Below are positions 10,183 through 18,631 of a stretch of 64,000 nt of DNA, in pieces. Source of the stretch: CAWBVG01 sp963792175 (lineage in GTDB: Bacteria > Acidobacteriota > Vicinamibacteria > Vicinamibacterales > CAVVIG01). Within the stretch, counting starts at the first letter, position 1, and every line of letters begins with the position of its first letter. The notes below the pieces were generated by a model that worked only from the letters and a program-made list of their open reading frames with translations, had not been told where the DNA came from and ran no database searches. A program made the position numbers and the translations under genes. The stretch lies in contig CAWBVG010000040.1 of assembly GCA_963792175.1 (NCBI GenBank), positions 1 to 64,000 on the forward strand, written 5' to 3'.

Positions 10183-11645
10183 AGAAAACGGCCGCGACGA
10201 AGACGACGCAGACGCTCGCAGTCTCCTACGCGAGAGTCTCATCGAAGGACCATGAGCGTGAGGGCTTCTCGATTCCGGCACAGCGTAAGTTGCTGAACGA
10301 ATATGCCGCCCGGCAAGGCATCACAGTCATCCGCGAGTTCAAGGAAGCCGAGACCGCGAAGGAAGCTGGCAGGACGGCCTTCAACCAGATGATGGCGTTT
10401 CTTAAGGAGACGCCACCTTGTAAGACCATCCTCGTCGAGAAAACAGACCGCCTTTACCGCAATTTTCGCGACTACGGCACTGTCGAGGATCTCGGTGTGA
10501 CGATCCATTTCGTCAAAGAAAACGTCGTCCTCTCGAAAGACTCTCGCTCTTCCGACCAGCTGATGCACGACATCAAGGTGGCGCTGGCACGGAACTACGT
10601 GCGCAACCTCAGTGAAGAAGTCAGGAAGGGTCTTCGCGAGAAGGCCGAACAGGGTCACTTCCCTGGCGTCGCCCACGTCGGATACGTCAACAATCGCGGT
10701 CACCCGCCGGATCGATATGGATCCTGTGCGTGGCCCGTTGATGGCTCGCGTCTTCGATCTCTACGCGAGCGGCGACTACTCGCTCAAGTCGCTTGCTCAG
10801 AAGGCGTTTGAAATCGGCCTCCGCCACTCACGCGGGGATCGGCGGATGACCACGTCAGAGCTCCATCGACTTCTTCAGAATCCGATCTACACCGGAGACT
10901 TTCTCTGGCTTGGCAAGCGGCAGAAGGGATCCCACGAGGCGCTAGTCACGCCACGACACCTTCGACCGTGTTCAGGAAGTCCTGGGCGGCAAACCGCGGC
11001 CTCGGAACGAGCGGCGACACGCTTTCATGGGACTCCTGACCTGCGAGCGGTGCGGATGCGCCATGACCGCGGAAATCAAGAAAGGCAAATACGTCTATTA
11101 CCGCTGCACCGACTTTAAGGGCGCTTGCGGGAATGCCTACATCCGTGAGGAGCGGCTGTCGGAGCTCCTGGGAGACGTGATCGCGCCCATTCAGATCACC
11201 GACCAGATTGCCTCAGAGGATCGCGACCGCACTCCGCTCCTCGGACGACCGTGTCGAAGAGCAGCGCCAGACGGCCCGTGAGCAGCTAGAGCAACGACGC
11301 CGGGCGGTCACAGCCAAGATGGACCGCGCGTACGAGGATCTCTTGGCCGATCGCATCACAGAGCAGTTCTGGACGCGCCATTCAACTCAGTCGGAATTTG
11401 AAATCAACACGATCGACCGGGAGCTGAGCCGAATGGAGCAGTCAAACCGCGCCTCGGTCGTGTCGGCCGAAAAGATTTTAGAACTCGCAAAAAAGGCCGA
11501 AACCCTCTACAAATCTCAGAATCCGGCCGAACAGCGCCGGTTGCTCGAAACGGTGCTATCGAACTGCACCTTCGACCGCGGAAGTCTCAAGCCTACATAC
11601 ACTTCCCCGTTCGACCTGCTAGTCAAAGGGAACGAAACGGGAAAT

Positions 11646-11666
11646 TGGCGGAGAGGGTGGGATTCG
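11646..11666. repeat. att-like direct repeat, copy 1
   Basis: This 21-base sequence is identical to 11802-11822, the 3' end (including CCA) of the tRNA-Ser gene. It lies at the 3' end of the recombinase frame, the usual layout of an attachment-site core left by integration into a tRNA gene. Confidence 0.65.
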
Positions 11667-11801
11667 TCCACCTTCGCGGCTTCCACCTCCGCGCTTGCGC
11701 GCTACGGCGGACACGGCGCCGCTACGGCGGATCTCATCGTGTCAGCGAGCCATCCCGCCGAAGCTCGCGCCGAATTCAGATGCGCAAGCGAGAGCGAAGG
11801 A

Positions 11802-11822
11802 TGGCGGAGAGGGTGGGATTCG
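11802..11822. repeat. att-like direct repeat, copy 2 (tRNA 3' end)
   Basis: Exact copy of 11646-11666, 156 bases away. It coincides with the acceptor/T-arm part of tRNA-Ser and so is the copy that keeps the tRNA intact. The 135 bases between the copies are GC-rich and contain inverted words around ctacggcgg. Confidence 0.65.
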
Positions 11823-11892
11823 AACCCACGTGCCGGTTACCCGACAACACGCTTTCGAGGCGCGCCCGTTACGACCACTTCGGTACCTCTCC
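11802..11892 (-). tRNA. tRNA-Ser (CGA)
   Basis: Read on the minus strand the gene folds as a class II tRNA. The acceptor stem GGAGAGG pairs with CCTCTCC, followed by G73 and an encoded CCA. The anticodon loop is CTCGAAA, giving anticodon CGA (Ser, UCG codon). There is a long variable arm and a T-arm with GTTCGAATC. It is the apparent integration target of the neighbouring recombinase element. Confidence 0.93.
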
Positions 11893-11993
11893 GTCGAGGG
11901 AAATCAGCTGAAGCGGACCTTTCATTATACCAACGGCAGCCCTAAAGGGCTGCGCTGACGAGCGCAAGAACAGCGTCGCACGCCCCGAAGTGC

Positions 11994-12463
11994 TCAGCCC
12001 GCCGCCCCGCGCCGCTCCTTGAAAAAACGCTGCATCAGCTCCCGGCACTCTGCCTCGCGCACGCCGCACACCACCTCGAACCGGTGGTTGTGCCCTGGAA
12101 GCTCGCCGCCCCGCACCGTGGACACCACCGCGCCGGTGCGCGGCTCCGCGGCGCCGTAGACCAGCGTGCCGATCCGCGCGTGCACCAGCGCGCCGACGCA
12201 CATCAGACACGGCTCAATCGTCACGCACAGGACCGCGCCGGTCAGCCGATAGTTGCCGACGTCGCGCGCGGCCTGCCGGATCGCGACGATCTCGGCGTGC
12301 GCCGTCGGATCCCCGACGTGATCGGCTGGTTGAACCCGCGCCCGACGATCGCCCCGTCGAGGACGACCACCGCGCCGATCGGCACCTCGCCGGCGTCGCG
12401 CGCCCGCGCCGCCTCCTCGAGCGCCGCCGCCATCCACGCGTCGTACGGCGGCGGGTTCGTCAC
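11994..12463 (-). CDS. tadA: tRNA adenosine(34) deaminase, frameshifted
   Basis: TadA deaminates A34 to inosine in tRNA-Arg(ACG). The GTG start at 12463 is chosen because it overlaps the stop of the DUF4188 gene as GTGA and gives the family-like beginning TNPPPYDAWMAAALEEA. The N-terminal half (GEVPIGAVVVLDG) ends at GFNQPI; the catalytic DPTAHAE and the zinc ligands in EPCLMC are in the next frame. One base is missing near 12326 at a GGGG run beside GATCC. The span is not a multiple of three. Since tadA is normally essential, this single deletion is more likely a sequence error than a dead gene, unless another copy exists. Confidence 0.85.
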
Positions 12464-12942
12464 GCGTTCGACGCGGCGGTCGGCGCCATCCGCCCGCGGG
12501 CCGATTCCCGCGCGCCCACTGCCGGCACCAGCCGGCCCACCTTGCCGAGGCCGAACGCCGGCATCGCCCCGTAGATCGCTTCGTACTGTCCCGCGCCGAT
12601 CCGATACGTCTCGTGCCAGATGCCGACGTCGCCCGACGCCGCGCCCACCTTCTTGTTGTACGCCACCCACGCCGGCCAATGCACCGCGTCGCGATCGCGC
12701 GCGTAACGCTCGAGGTGCTCGAACGACCGCCAGTACTGCACGATCACGCCGAGAAACTGCTGACAGCCGAGAAACCCCGACTCCGGCCTTCCAGCCAGCT
12801 CCTTCAGCATCCGCGGCATCGCCACGAACACCGGGAACCATTTGTGGATCTTCCACGGCTTGTTCACGCGCATCCCGATCAAAAAGACGACGAAGTCGCC
12901 CTCGATCTCGACGGTCATTCTCTGGTTGTTGACCTTGGCCAT
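12460..12942 (-). CDS. DUF4188 family protein
   Basis: A 160-aa product matching the DUF4188 pattern along its length: RMTVEIEGDFVVFLIGMR at the N-terminus, PWKIHKWFPVFVAMPRMLKEL, then FLGCQQFLGVIVQYWRSFE and the late GIWHETY segment. The fold of this family is related to dimeric alpha/beta-barrel monooxygenase-like proteins; the biochemical role is not established. GAGGAGGGA lies upstream of the ATG. Its stop overlaps the tadA GTG by 4 nt, so the two are translationally coupled. The last ~20 residues are Ala/Arg-rich and not conserved-looking. Confidence 0.85.
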   Translation of the reverse strand: MAKVNNQRMTVEIEGDFVVFLIGMRVNKPWKIHKWFPVFVAMPRMLKELAGRPESGFLGCQQFLGVIVQYWRSFEHLERYARDRDAVHWPAWVAYNKKVGAASGDVGIWHETYRIGAGQYEAIYGAMPAFGLGKVGRLVPAVGARESARGRMAPTAASNA

Positions 12943-13038
12943 CGCGCTCCCTCCTCAGCCGTTGTCCGGAGAATACTACGCGTGCCGTCGGTGTTCGGCG
13001 ATCACCGACGAGAGCTCAGCTGGAGTAGTATCTACGCC

Positions 13039-13408
13039 GTGAGCACCCACGTCGAAAAGCGCCAACTCCCGGATCGCAGAGCCCGCTCGCGCGGCGGCCG
13101 CCGCCCGACCGACAGACGCGGGGCCACCCCGCTCGTCGTCGTCGCGGACGAAGAACCAGGCAGCCGCGCGACGTGCGAGACGATTCTCGCGAAGCTGAAT
13201 TTCGCCGTGGCCCCGGTCGAATCCCTGCCGAAAGCGCTCGAAGTGATGGCCGCGCTCCGGCCCGAAGTCGTCGTCGCGAAAGTGCGCGATGCCTCGCTCC
13301 TCATACGAACAATCGCTGGCCCCGGTCGTCGTGGTCACGGAGGAGATGAGCGACCCCGATGTCCTCGTCGAAGCCATCCGCCAGGCGCTCCGGCGCAGAC
13401 ACCTGTAG
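13039..13408 (+). CDS. degenerate response-regulator receiver, frameshifted
   Basis: A GTG start gives a basic N-terminal tail (residues 1-30), then a receiver-like fold: PLVVVADEEPGSRATCETIL at the acidic-pocket strand, ALRPEVVVAKVR where the phosphorylatable Asp strand should be, and, after a frame change near 13300, SLAPVVVVTEEMSDPDVLVEAI with the usual Thr strand and last helix, ending at a TAG. The expected Asp in the middle strand is not present (VVVAK). It may be a pseudo-receiver. The span of 370 nt shows one extra base. Confidence 0.55.
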
Positions 13409-13591
13409 AGATGTAGAGATCCTGCAGTCCGCGCCGGACAGCGCGACAGTAACTCATGTAGTTTTTGCACACAGCGTGTCGGCGTGTCGCCGTTACGGAC
13501 GTCCGGCATGCGAAAAACATCAGAGAAAACCGGTTCTCTCGCGGCACGTCACTTGCCGTCTCCTCTGGCATCGATCAAGGAGTCCCCGGCC

Positions 13592-13825
13592 ATGCTACGA
13601 GCGGTCAATACGGATGCAGGTCTCGACAAACTCCAGGAATTCCTGCTCGCCATGTCGCCGGGCGATGAAGTGAGCGTGGCGCGCGCCGCCGAACTCAGCG
13701 GCCTCGATCCCAAACGCTGCGACGCCGTGCTCAGCGCGCTGATGCGAGCGGGGGTGATGATGCGCCTGCAGCACGACGCGTACGTGCGTTGCCGGCTGCA
13801 AGCCGTCCAGCAGCGCACGGCGTAG
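13592..13825 (+). CDS. small winged-helix-like protein, 77 aa
   Basis: The start at 13592 is used because AAGGAG lies just upstream and the residues before it are not protein-like. The product has three helices and a wing pattern: LDKLQEFLLAM, VSVARAAELSGLDPKRCDAVL (helix-turn-helix) and a C-terminal hairpin VMMRLQHDAYVR. This fits a minimal MarR/ArsR-like winged helix, with no effector domain. It could be a small DNA-binding regulator. It has no clear operon partner. Confidence 0.6.
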   Translation: MLRAVNTDAGLDKLQEFLLAMSPGDEVSVARAAELSGLDPKRCDAVLSALMRAGVMMRLQHDAYVRCRLQAVQQRTA

Positions 13826-14180
13826 ACCGGCGCAATCGCGCGCCCGGCAACAGTCCGGCGCGCAGTCCCTTCCAACCAACCAGCGCGTGCTCCCGCGCGC
13901 TCGGTGAGCGCGACACCACCGTAGCCGTGTGCGCTTGCGCACAGGGCTGCGCGGTCTGGCGCTCGCCTGCCTGACGTTCGGGTCAGGCCAACTGACAGGC
14001 GCAACCATCAATCCGTCGGCTCGATCTGGCAGACCAGTGCCGCCCGCACTATCTGAGAGCCATCCCTGAAAGAATCGCAAACCGCAGACGACGCGACAGA
14101 GAAGTCGCGACATTGAAACGGATCAGCGATCGTCGAGACAACGTCAGCGGCAAGGACTCAGCGCGATCAGCGACAGCGAT
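13826..14180. other. intergenic, no gene seen
   Basis: No supported frame is present. The sequence is GC-rich with scattered short direct words and leads into the word-iterated hairpin at 14181. Confidence 0.4.
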
Positions 14181-14281
14181 AGCCGTCAGCTTTCAGCTCT
14201 CAGCTGTCAGCTCTCAGCTCTCAGCGCAAAGACCTAGCCGATAGCTGAGAGCCGATGGCTGATAGCCGATAGCTGATAGCT
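14181..14281. repeat. word-iterated hairpin, tcagctc type
   Basis: The left half repeats tcagctctcagct-like words, the right half repeats agctgagag and agctgatag, which are imperfect reverse complements. The whole can fold into a long imperfect hairpin. It lies between a plus-strand winged-helix gene and the porin gene. Confidence 0.7.
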
Positions 14282-14317
14282 ACTGGCGGCGCTACCGGCT
14301 TCGGCGTCTCGCCCGCT

Positions 14318-14323
14318 TATAAT
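14318..14323 (+). promoter_or_regulatory. -10-like TATAAT
   Basis: A perfect TATAAT stands 15 nt before the porin ATG in otherwise GC-rich DNA. No good -35 is seen. If used, the transcript would be nearly leaderless, which agrees with the absence of a Shine-Dalgarno sequence before the ATG at 14339. Confidence 0.4.
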
Positions 14324-14338
14324 GAGCGGCACCGCCGA

Positions 14339-15490
14339 ATGACAGCCTACTCGCACACGCGCTTCATCGCCCGCGCCACGCTCGTCTCAATCCTGTGCCT
14401 CGGACCGGCGTTGCCAGCCGTGGCCCAGCAGCCGGCGCCGCCAGCGCATCCCACGCCGCCCGACGACCAGGCCGCGCGCGAGGCACTGCCCGTGTATCCA
14501 TCGCTGCACATCGCGGGATTCGGCGACGTCGACTTCGCGGCGGTGAACCGCAACGATGGCGCACGCGGCTTCACCGAGGGCCAGTTCACCCTGCATATGG
14601 TCTCGGCGCTCTCGCCGCGCATTGCGTTCTTCGGCGAGGTGACGTTCACGCCGCGCGCCGATGCGGGGACCGGCAGCCCGGCGGCGACGGGATTCAACGC
14701 CGAGGTCGAGCGCGCCATCATCCGGTTCGACCAGAGCGACGAGCTGAAGGTGTCGTTCGGACGCTATCACACGCCGATCAACTGGTGGAACACCGCGTTT
14801 CACCACGGCCAGTGGCTGCAGACATCGATCAGCCGGCCCGAGATGGTGCAGTTCGGCGGACGATTCATTCCCGTCCACTTCGTCGGCGCGCTGGTGGAAG
14901 GGGTGCTGCCGAGCGGCGGCTTGAACATCAATTATCAGGGAGGGATCGGCAACGGACGCGGCAACGTCATCAGTCGCGCGGGCGACGCCGGCGACAACAA
15001 CGACGTCCCGGCGTTTCTGCTGAATGTGTTCACGAAGCCAGACCGCCTCTTCGGTCTTCAAGTCGGGGCATCGGCATATTCCGATCGCATCACCACCATC
15101 GGACGGCCCGACTACAACGAACGGATCGTCGCGGGCCACGCGGTGTGGCAGCACGAGGATCCGGAGATCATCGCGGAAATCGCGGACGTCCGGCACACCC
15201 AGGTCGGGACATCAATTACAACGTCCAGTCTGGCGTACTACGTGCAGGCCGCGTACCGACTGCCGGCGCCTGCCCGGCTCTGGAAGCCCTACTACCGGTT
15301 CGAGCACATCGACATCCACCCGAACGACGTTGTGTTCGCCGATGTACCAAACCTCGACGTATCGATCTTCGGCGTGCGCTACGACATCTCGACCTACGTC
15401 TGCATCAAGACCGAGGGCCGGATCCGCCGGCGCGCCGAGAATCTACCGTGGACGAACGGCTGGTTCTCTCAGATCGCGTTCACGTTCTGA
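14339..15490 (+). CDS. outer-membrane porin
   Basis: The 383-aa product has a signal peptide (ALPAVAQQ cleavage region), a Pro-rich linker, then about 16 beta strands with the porin hallmarks LHIAGFGDVDFAAV, FGRYHTPINWWNTAFHHGQW and PYYRFEHIDIH, ending in a C-terminal aromatic (AFTF) as expected for BAM recognition. It resembles phosphate-selective OprO/OprP-like porins. A PstS-like binding protein begins 5 nt after its stop, so the pair probably imports phosphate or another oxyanion across the outer membrane and periplasm. The substrate is inferred. Confidence 0.75.
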   Translation: MTAYSHTRFIARATLVSILCLGPALPAVAQQPAPPAHPTPPDDQAAREALPVYPSLHIAGFGDVDFAAVNRNDGARGFTEGQFTLHMVSALSPRIAFFGEVTFTPRADAGTGSPAATGFNAEVERAIIRFDQSDELKVSFGRYHTPINWWNTAFHHGQWLQTSISRPEMVQFGGRFIPVHFVGALVEGVLPSGGLNINYQGGIGNGRGNVISRAGDAGDNNDVPAFLLNVFTKPDRLFGLQVGASAYSDRITTIGRPDYNERIVAGHAVWQHEDPEIIAEIADVRHTQVGTSITTSSLAYYVQAAYRLPAPARLWKPYYRFEHIDIHPNDVVFADVPNLDVSIFGVRYDISTYVCIKTEGRIRRRAENLPWTNGWFSQIAFTF

Positions 15491-15495
15491 CGGTC

Positions 15496-15996
15496 ATGGC
15501 TGGAGCCCTTCGCCGCAGAATCCTGTGCCAGACGCTTTGGCTGGCGTTGGCGTGGCCGATCACGCTGGGCGCCCAAACCGGCCACGACGTCGCGGTCGTC
15601 GTGCACCCGGACGTCCCGATCGACAGCCTGACGACCGCCGACCTGCGGCGGCTCGTGCTCGGGGATCGGGGATTCTGGCCGGGCAGCATGCGCGTGACGC
15701 TGCTGCTGCGCGCGCCGGTGGCGTACGAACGGGACGTCGTGCTGAAGAACATCTGCGAGATGACCGAAGCGCAGTTCCGTCAGCACTGGATCGCAAAAGT
15801 GTTCCGCGCCGACACGGCCGTCGCGCCGAAGATCGTCTATTCGTCCGAGATGGCGGCTGATCTCGTCAATCGTATGGCGGGCGCCATCACGTTCATCGAT
15901 GCCGCGCAGGTTGGACGAGGCATGCGCGTGGTGAAGATCGATGGCCGGATGCCGGGGACAAAGGGTACACACTGCACTGACAGGTGTCGGGGCTAG
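15496..15996 (+). CDS. PstS-like substrate-binding protein
   Basis: The 166-aa product has a signal peptide (QTLWLALAWPITLGAQ) and a compact PBP-like domain: VAVVVHPDVPIDSLTTADLRR followed by GFWPGS, an ARDVVLK-like helix and MAGAITFIDA near the end. These match the short phosphate-binding proteins found next to porins rather than full-length PstS. ATG at 15496 follows the porin stop by 5 nt, so it belongs to the same transcript. It likely binds an oxyanion in the periplasm; no membrane ABC components are nearby. Confidence 0.7.
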   Translation: MAGALRRRILCQTLWLALAWPITLGAQTGHDVAVVVHPDVPIDSLTTADLRRLVLGDRGFWPGSMRVTLLLRAPVAYERDVVLKNICEMTEAQFRQHWIAKVFRADTAVAPKIVYSSEMAADLVNRMAGAITFIDAAQVGRGMRVVKIDGRMPGTKGTHCTDRCRG

Positions 15997-16066
15997 GGGC
16001 TTGGGGCTAGCCGTCACGGGAGTCTGGGGCTAGAAGCTCGGCTGTCATCTAGCCCCGAGCCCCGAC
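15985..16066. terminator. word-iterated hairpin between convergent genes
   Basis: Repeated ggggctag words on the left and ctagccccgagcccc on the right form a strong imperfect hairpin. It lies between the convergent ends of the binding-protein gene (15996) and the TPR kinase gene (16091), so a bidirectional terminator role is plausible. There is no U-tract. Confidence 0.5.
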
Positions 16067-16090
16067 GGACGAGCGAGGCTGGCGGCGCGA

Positions 16091-18505
16091 TCAGCGCGCG
16101 CCGGCCGAGCGATCGGGCAACTGCAGCTTGCGCCGCAGCGATTCATATCCCGGTTCCGCGCGCAGGGTCTCGAACCAGGGCGCGACGTCCAGAAACACCA
16201 GCGAAAAATCGTGCTCGTCGACAGCGCGGCCGAGCCACTCCAGCGCCTGGGCCTTGTCGCCGAGGCCGGTGTACACCAACGCGAGCGCGGTTGACGGTAC
16301 GTACTGGCGGGCCGACAGCGTGTTCAACTCCGCGAGCGAGCCCTTGGCATCCGCCGGCATGCCGCCGAGGCCATAGGCGTAGCCCAGGTGACCCGAGATC
16401 AGCGGGCTCCCTTCCGACAGCGTCACCGCCTGCTTCAACTCCGCGACGGCGTCCTTGAACGCGCGCTGTTGCGCGTAGGACGCGCCCAGCCCCCAGCGCG
16501 CGGACACGTACTTCGGATCGATCTCCAGCGTCTTGCGGAACTGATCGACGGCTTCGCTGCCACGGCCCGCATACAGCAGACACCATCCAAGGTCGGTGTT
16601 GACGATCGGCGACAGCGCATCGAGCGTCTGCGCCCGCCGCGCTTCGCTCACCGCCTCGTCGAGCCGGCCCATCGCCGCCAGGTACATCGCGTACTGATCG
16701 TGGGCGAGCGCTGAATTGGGGTTCAGGGCGATGCCCTGCTTGAATTCGAGCTCCGCCGCCTGCCATTCCCAGTCGAGCCACAACCGGATGTGACCCAGCG
16801 CGACGTGCGCCTCGGCCAGCGTCGGATCGAGCTCGATCGCCTTCAGCGCCGCGGCCTTCGACTCGGAAATCGCTTCCACCCAGAACGATCCCAGCGACAG
16901 GTACGAGTCGGCGAGGCCCGCGTACGCCAGCGCGTACTTCGGATCCGTGGTGATCGCCTGCTGCAAATACTCGATCGACTGCTTCAGTCCGGCGACCGTC
17001 CCCTGATTCCAGTAGAAGCGGCCCTTCAGATAGAGCTGGTAGGCCTCCGCGTTGTCGGTATAGCGCCTGGTCGCCCGCCGCTTTTCTTCACCGGTGATCC
17101 GCACGCGGAGCTTCTCGAAAATCTCGTTCGAGATCTCGTCCTGGACCGCGAGGATGTCGGCGATCGGTCGATTGTACTGACCACCCCAGAGCTGCGATCC
17201 ATTCGTCACGTCGATCAGCTCCGACTGAACGACCAGCACGTTCCCGCGCATGGTCACGCGTCCAGTCATCACCGTGCGCACCTTGAGGTCGTTGCCCGCC
17301 TTCAGCGGATCGACATCCTTGCCCTTGTAACGAAACGCGAGGCTTCGGGCGGTGACGCGCACGCCCTGCAGTTGCGACAGGCTGTTGATCAGCGTTTCGG
17401 TGATGCCGTCGGTCAGATACTCGGTGTCGGGATTGCCGCTGGCGTTGACAAACGGCAGCACCGCCATGGAATCGACCTGCCCGCCGCGTCCTTTCAGCAG
17501 CACGTAGGACGCGACCGCCGCCAGCGCGACGACCAGCGCGGCGCCAATCCAGATGGCCGGCTTCGCGATCCGCCGCGCAGCTGGTGCCGGGCTTTCGATC
17601 GCCTTCGACGGAGACGCGGCTGACTGCGCGCTGGCCGATTCGGTTTCGCGTTTGAGTCGTTTCAGATCCGCCCGGAGATCGGCGGCGCTGCCGTAGCGCA
17701 GCTCCCGATCCTTGTCGAGCGCCTTCAAGATGATCTGTTCCAGCCCGTGCGGGATGTCCGGGTTGACGCGGGCCGGAGACGTCGGCATCCGGTTCAGGAT
17801 CTCGTCGAAGATCAGCGCCGTCGTCTGGCCATGGAACGCCGTACGGCCGGTGGTCATCTCGTACAGCACGACACCAAACGAAAAGAGATCGCTGCGCGCG
17901 TCCAGCTCCTCGCCCCGGGCCTGTTCCGGCGACATGTAGGCAATGGTCCCGACCGTCGTCCCTCTGCTGGTGGCGTGTTCCTCGGCGCCGAGTGTGGCCG
18001 CCGTCCCCGACACGCTCGCGACCCCGCGGCGTGGCGCCCCGAGCTTCGCCAGGCCGAAATCGAGCACCTTCGCCTCGCCGCGCTTGTTGACGAAGATGTT
18101 CGCCGGCTTGATGTCGCGATGGACGATGCCGCGCGTATGCGCGGCGTCCAGCGCGTCGGCGATTTGAATGGCCAGATCGAGCAGCCTGCCCAACGGCATC
18201 GGCTTGCCGTCGATCTCCTCTTTCAGCGTGCGGCCTTCGAGCAGCTCGAGCACGATGAAGGGACGCCCCTCGTGCTCGCCGATCTCGTGGATGGTGCAGA
18301 TGTTGGGATGATTCAGCGCCGATGCGGTGCGCGCTTCGCGGAAGAACCGCTCGACTGCGAGCCGGTCCGTCGTCGTCTCGGGAAGCAGCAGTTTCAGCGC
18401 GACGCGTCGTCCGAGGACCAGATCCTCGGCGAGATACACCTCTCCCATGCCGCCGCTGCCAAGCTTCTCGAGCACGCGATAATGGGACAGCGTCTCGCCG
18501 ATCAT
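16091..18505 (-). CDS. serine/threonine kinase with FlgO-like and TPR domains
   Basis: The 804-aa protein is intact. Kinase domain, residues 9-285: Gly loop GSGGMGEVY, Lys38, HRDIKPAN with Asp131, DFG at 149-151, and SPE at 192-194. A TM helix is at about 317-337. Next comes a TolB/FlgO-type domain (VLPFVNASGNPDTEYLTDGI, residues 349-480) like those in adenylate-cyclase/kinase receptors of Acidobacteria, then TPR repeats to the C-terminus (DPKYALAYAGLADSYLSLG and later units). It phosphorylates unknown substrates; the TPRs are outside the membrane in this architecture and may sense protein partners. It starts 17 nt from a perfect 26-bp palindrome. Confidence 0.9.
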   Translation of the reverse strand: MIGETLSHYRVLEKLGSGGMGEVYLAEDLVLGRRVALKLLLPETTTDRLAVERFFREARTASALNHPNICTIHEIGEHEGRPFIVLELLEGRTLKEEIDGKPMPLGRLLDLAIQIADALDAAHTRGIVHRDIKPANIFVNKRGEAKVLDFGLAKLGAPRRGVASVSGTAATLGAEEHATSRGTTVGTIAYMSPEQARGEELDARSDLFSFGVVLYEMTTGRTAFHGQTTALIFDEILNRMPTSPARVNPDIPHGLEQIILKALDKDRELRYGSAADLRADLKRLKRETESASAQSAASPSKAIESPAPAARRIAKPAIWIGAALVVALAAVASYVLLKGRGGQVDSMAVLPFVNASGNPDTEYLTDGITETLINSLSQLQGVRVTARSLAFRYKGKDVDPLKAGNDLKVRTVMTGRVTMRGNVLVVQSELIDVTNGSQLWGGQYNRPIADILAVQDEISNEIFEKLRVRITGEEKRRATRRYTDNAEAYQLYLKGRFYWNQGTVAGLKQSIEYLQQAITTDPKYALAYAGLADSYLSLGSFWVEAISESKAAALKAIELDPTLAEAHVALGHIRLWLDWEWQAAELEFKQGIALNPNSALAHDQYAMYLAAMGRLDEAVSEARRAQTLDALSPIVNTDLGWCLLYAGRGSEAVDQFRKTLEIDPKYVSARWGLGASYAQQRAFKDAVAELKQAVTLSEGSPLISGHLGYAYGLGGMPADAKGSLAELNTLSARQYVPSTALALVYTGLGDKAQALEWLGRAVDEHDFSLVFLDVAPWFETLRAEPGYESLRRKLQLPDRSAGAR

Positions 18506-18521
18506 TGGGAACTAATGATTA

Positions 18522-18578
18522 TAGAACCCATCTCATAAATGGGGCCGGCATTCGGCCCCATTTATGAGATGGGTTCTA
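18522..18578. repeat. perfect 26-bp inverted repeat
   Basis: Arms 18522-18547 and 18553-18578 are perfect reverse complements with a 5-nt loop. It lies between the stop of the FAD monooxygenase gene (18632) and the start of the kinase gene (18505), both on the minus strand, so it may terminate the former or regulate the latter. It has no U-run; a mobile palindromic repeat is the other reading. Confidence 0.85.
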
Positions 18579-18631
18579 GTGCCGGCGCCACACGGTCGAT
18601 GGCGCCGTGTGCCCGTGACCGTGAACGTCCG

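Larger units (their letters stand above)
10179..11945 (+). pseudogene. large serine recombinase, three frameshifts
   Basis: The start at 10179 is set by the ATGA overlap with the small upstream gene. Reading across frame changes near 10700, 10953 and 11213 gives a complete large serine recombinase: resolvase domain with catalytic Ser in YARVSSKDHE (about Ser21), recombinase domain (TSELHRLLQNPIYTGDFLW), a zinc ribbon (LLTCERCGCAM ... YYRC) and a coiled-coil region (DRVEEQRQTAREQLEQRRR). The last frame reads through a copy of the tRNA-Ser 3' end at 11646-11666 and then antisense through the tRNA gene to 11945, so the original stop is unclear. The enzyme would integrate and excise the element at the tRNA site. 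Confidence 0.75.

Noticed and set aside
12613..13416. 267-aa plus-strand frame
   Set aside because: Mostly antisense to DUF4188; only the part from the GTG at 13039 is real.
14395..15996. 533-aa plus-strand frame through the porin
   Set aside because: Only its last 166 codons (from 15496) are a real protein; the first part is an out-of-frame shadow of the porin.
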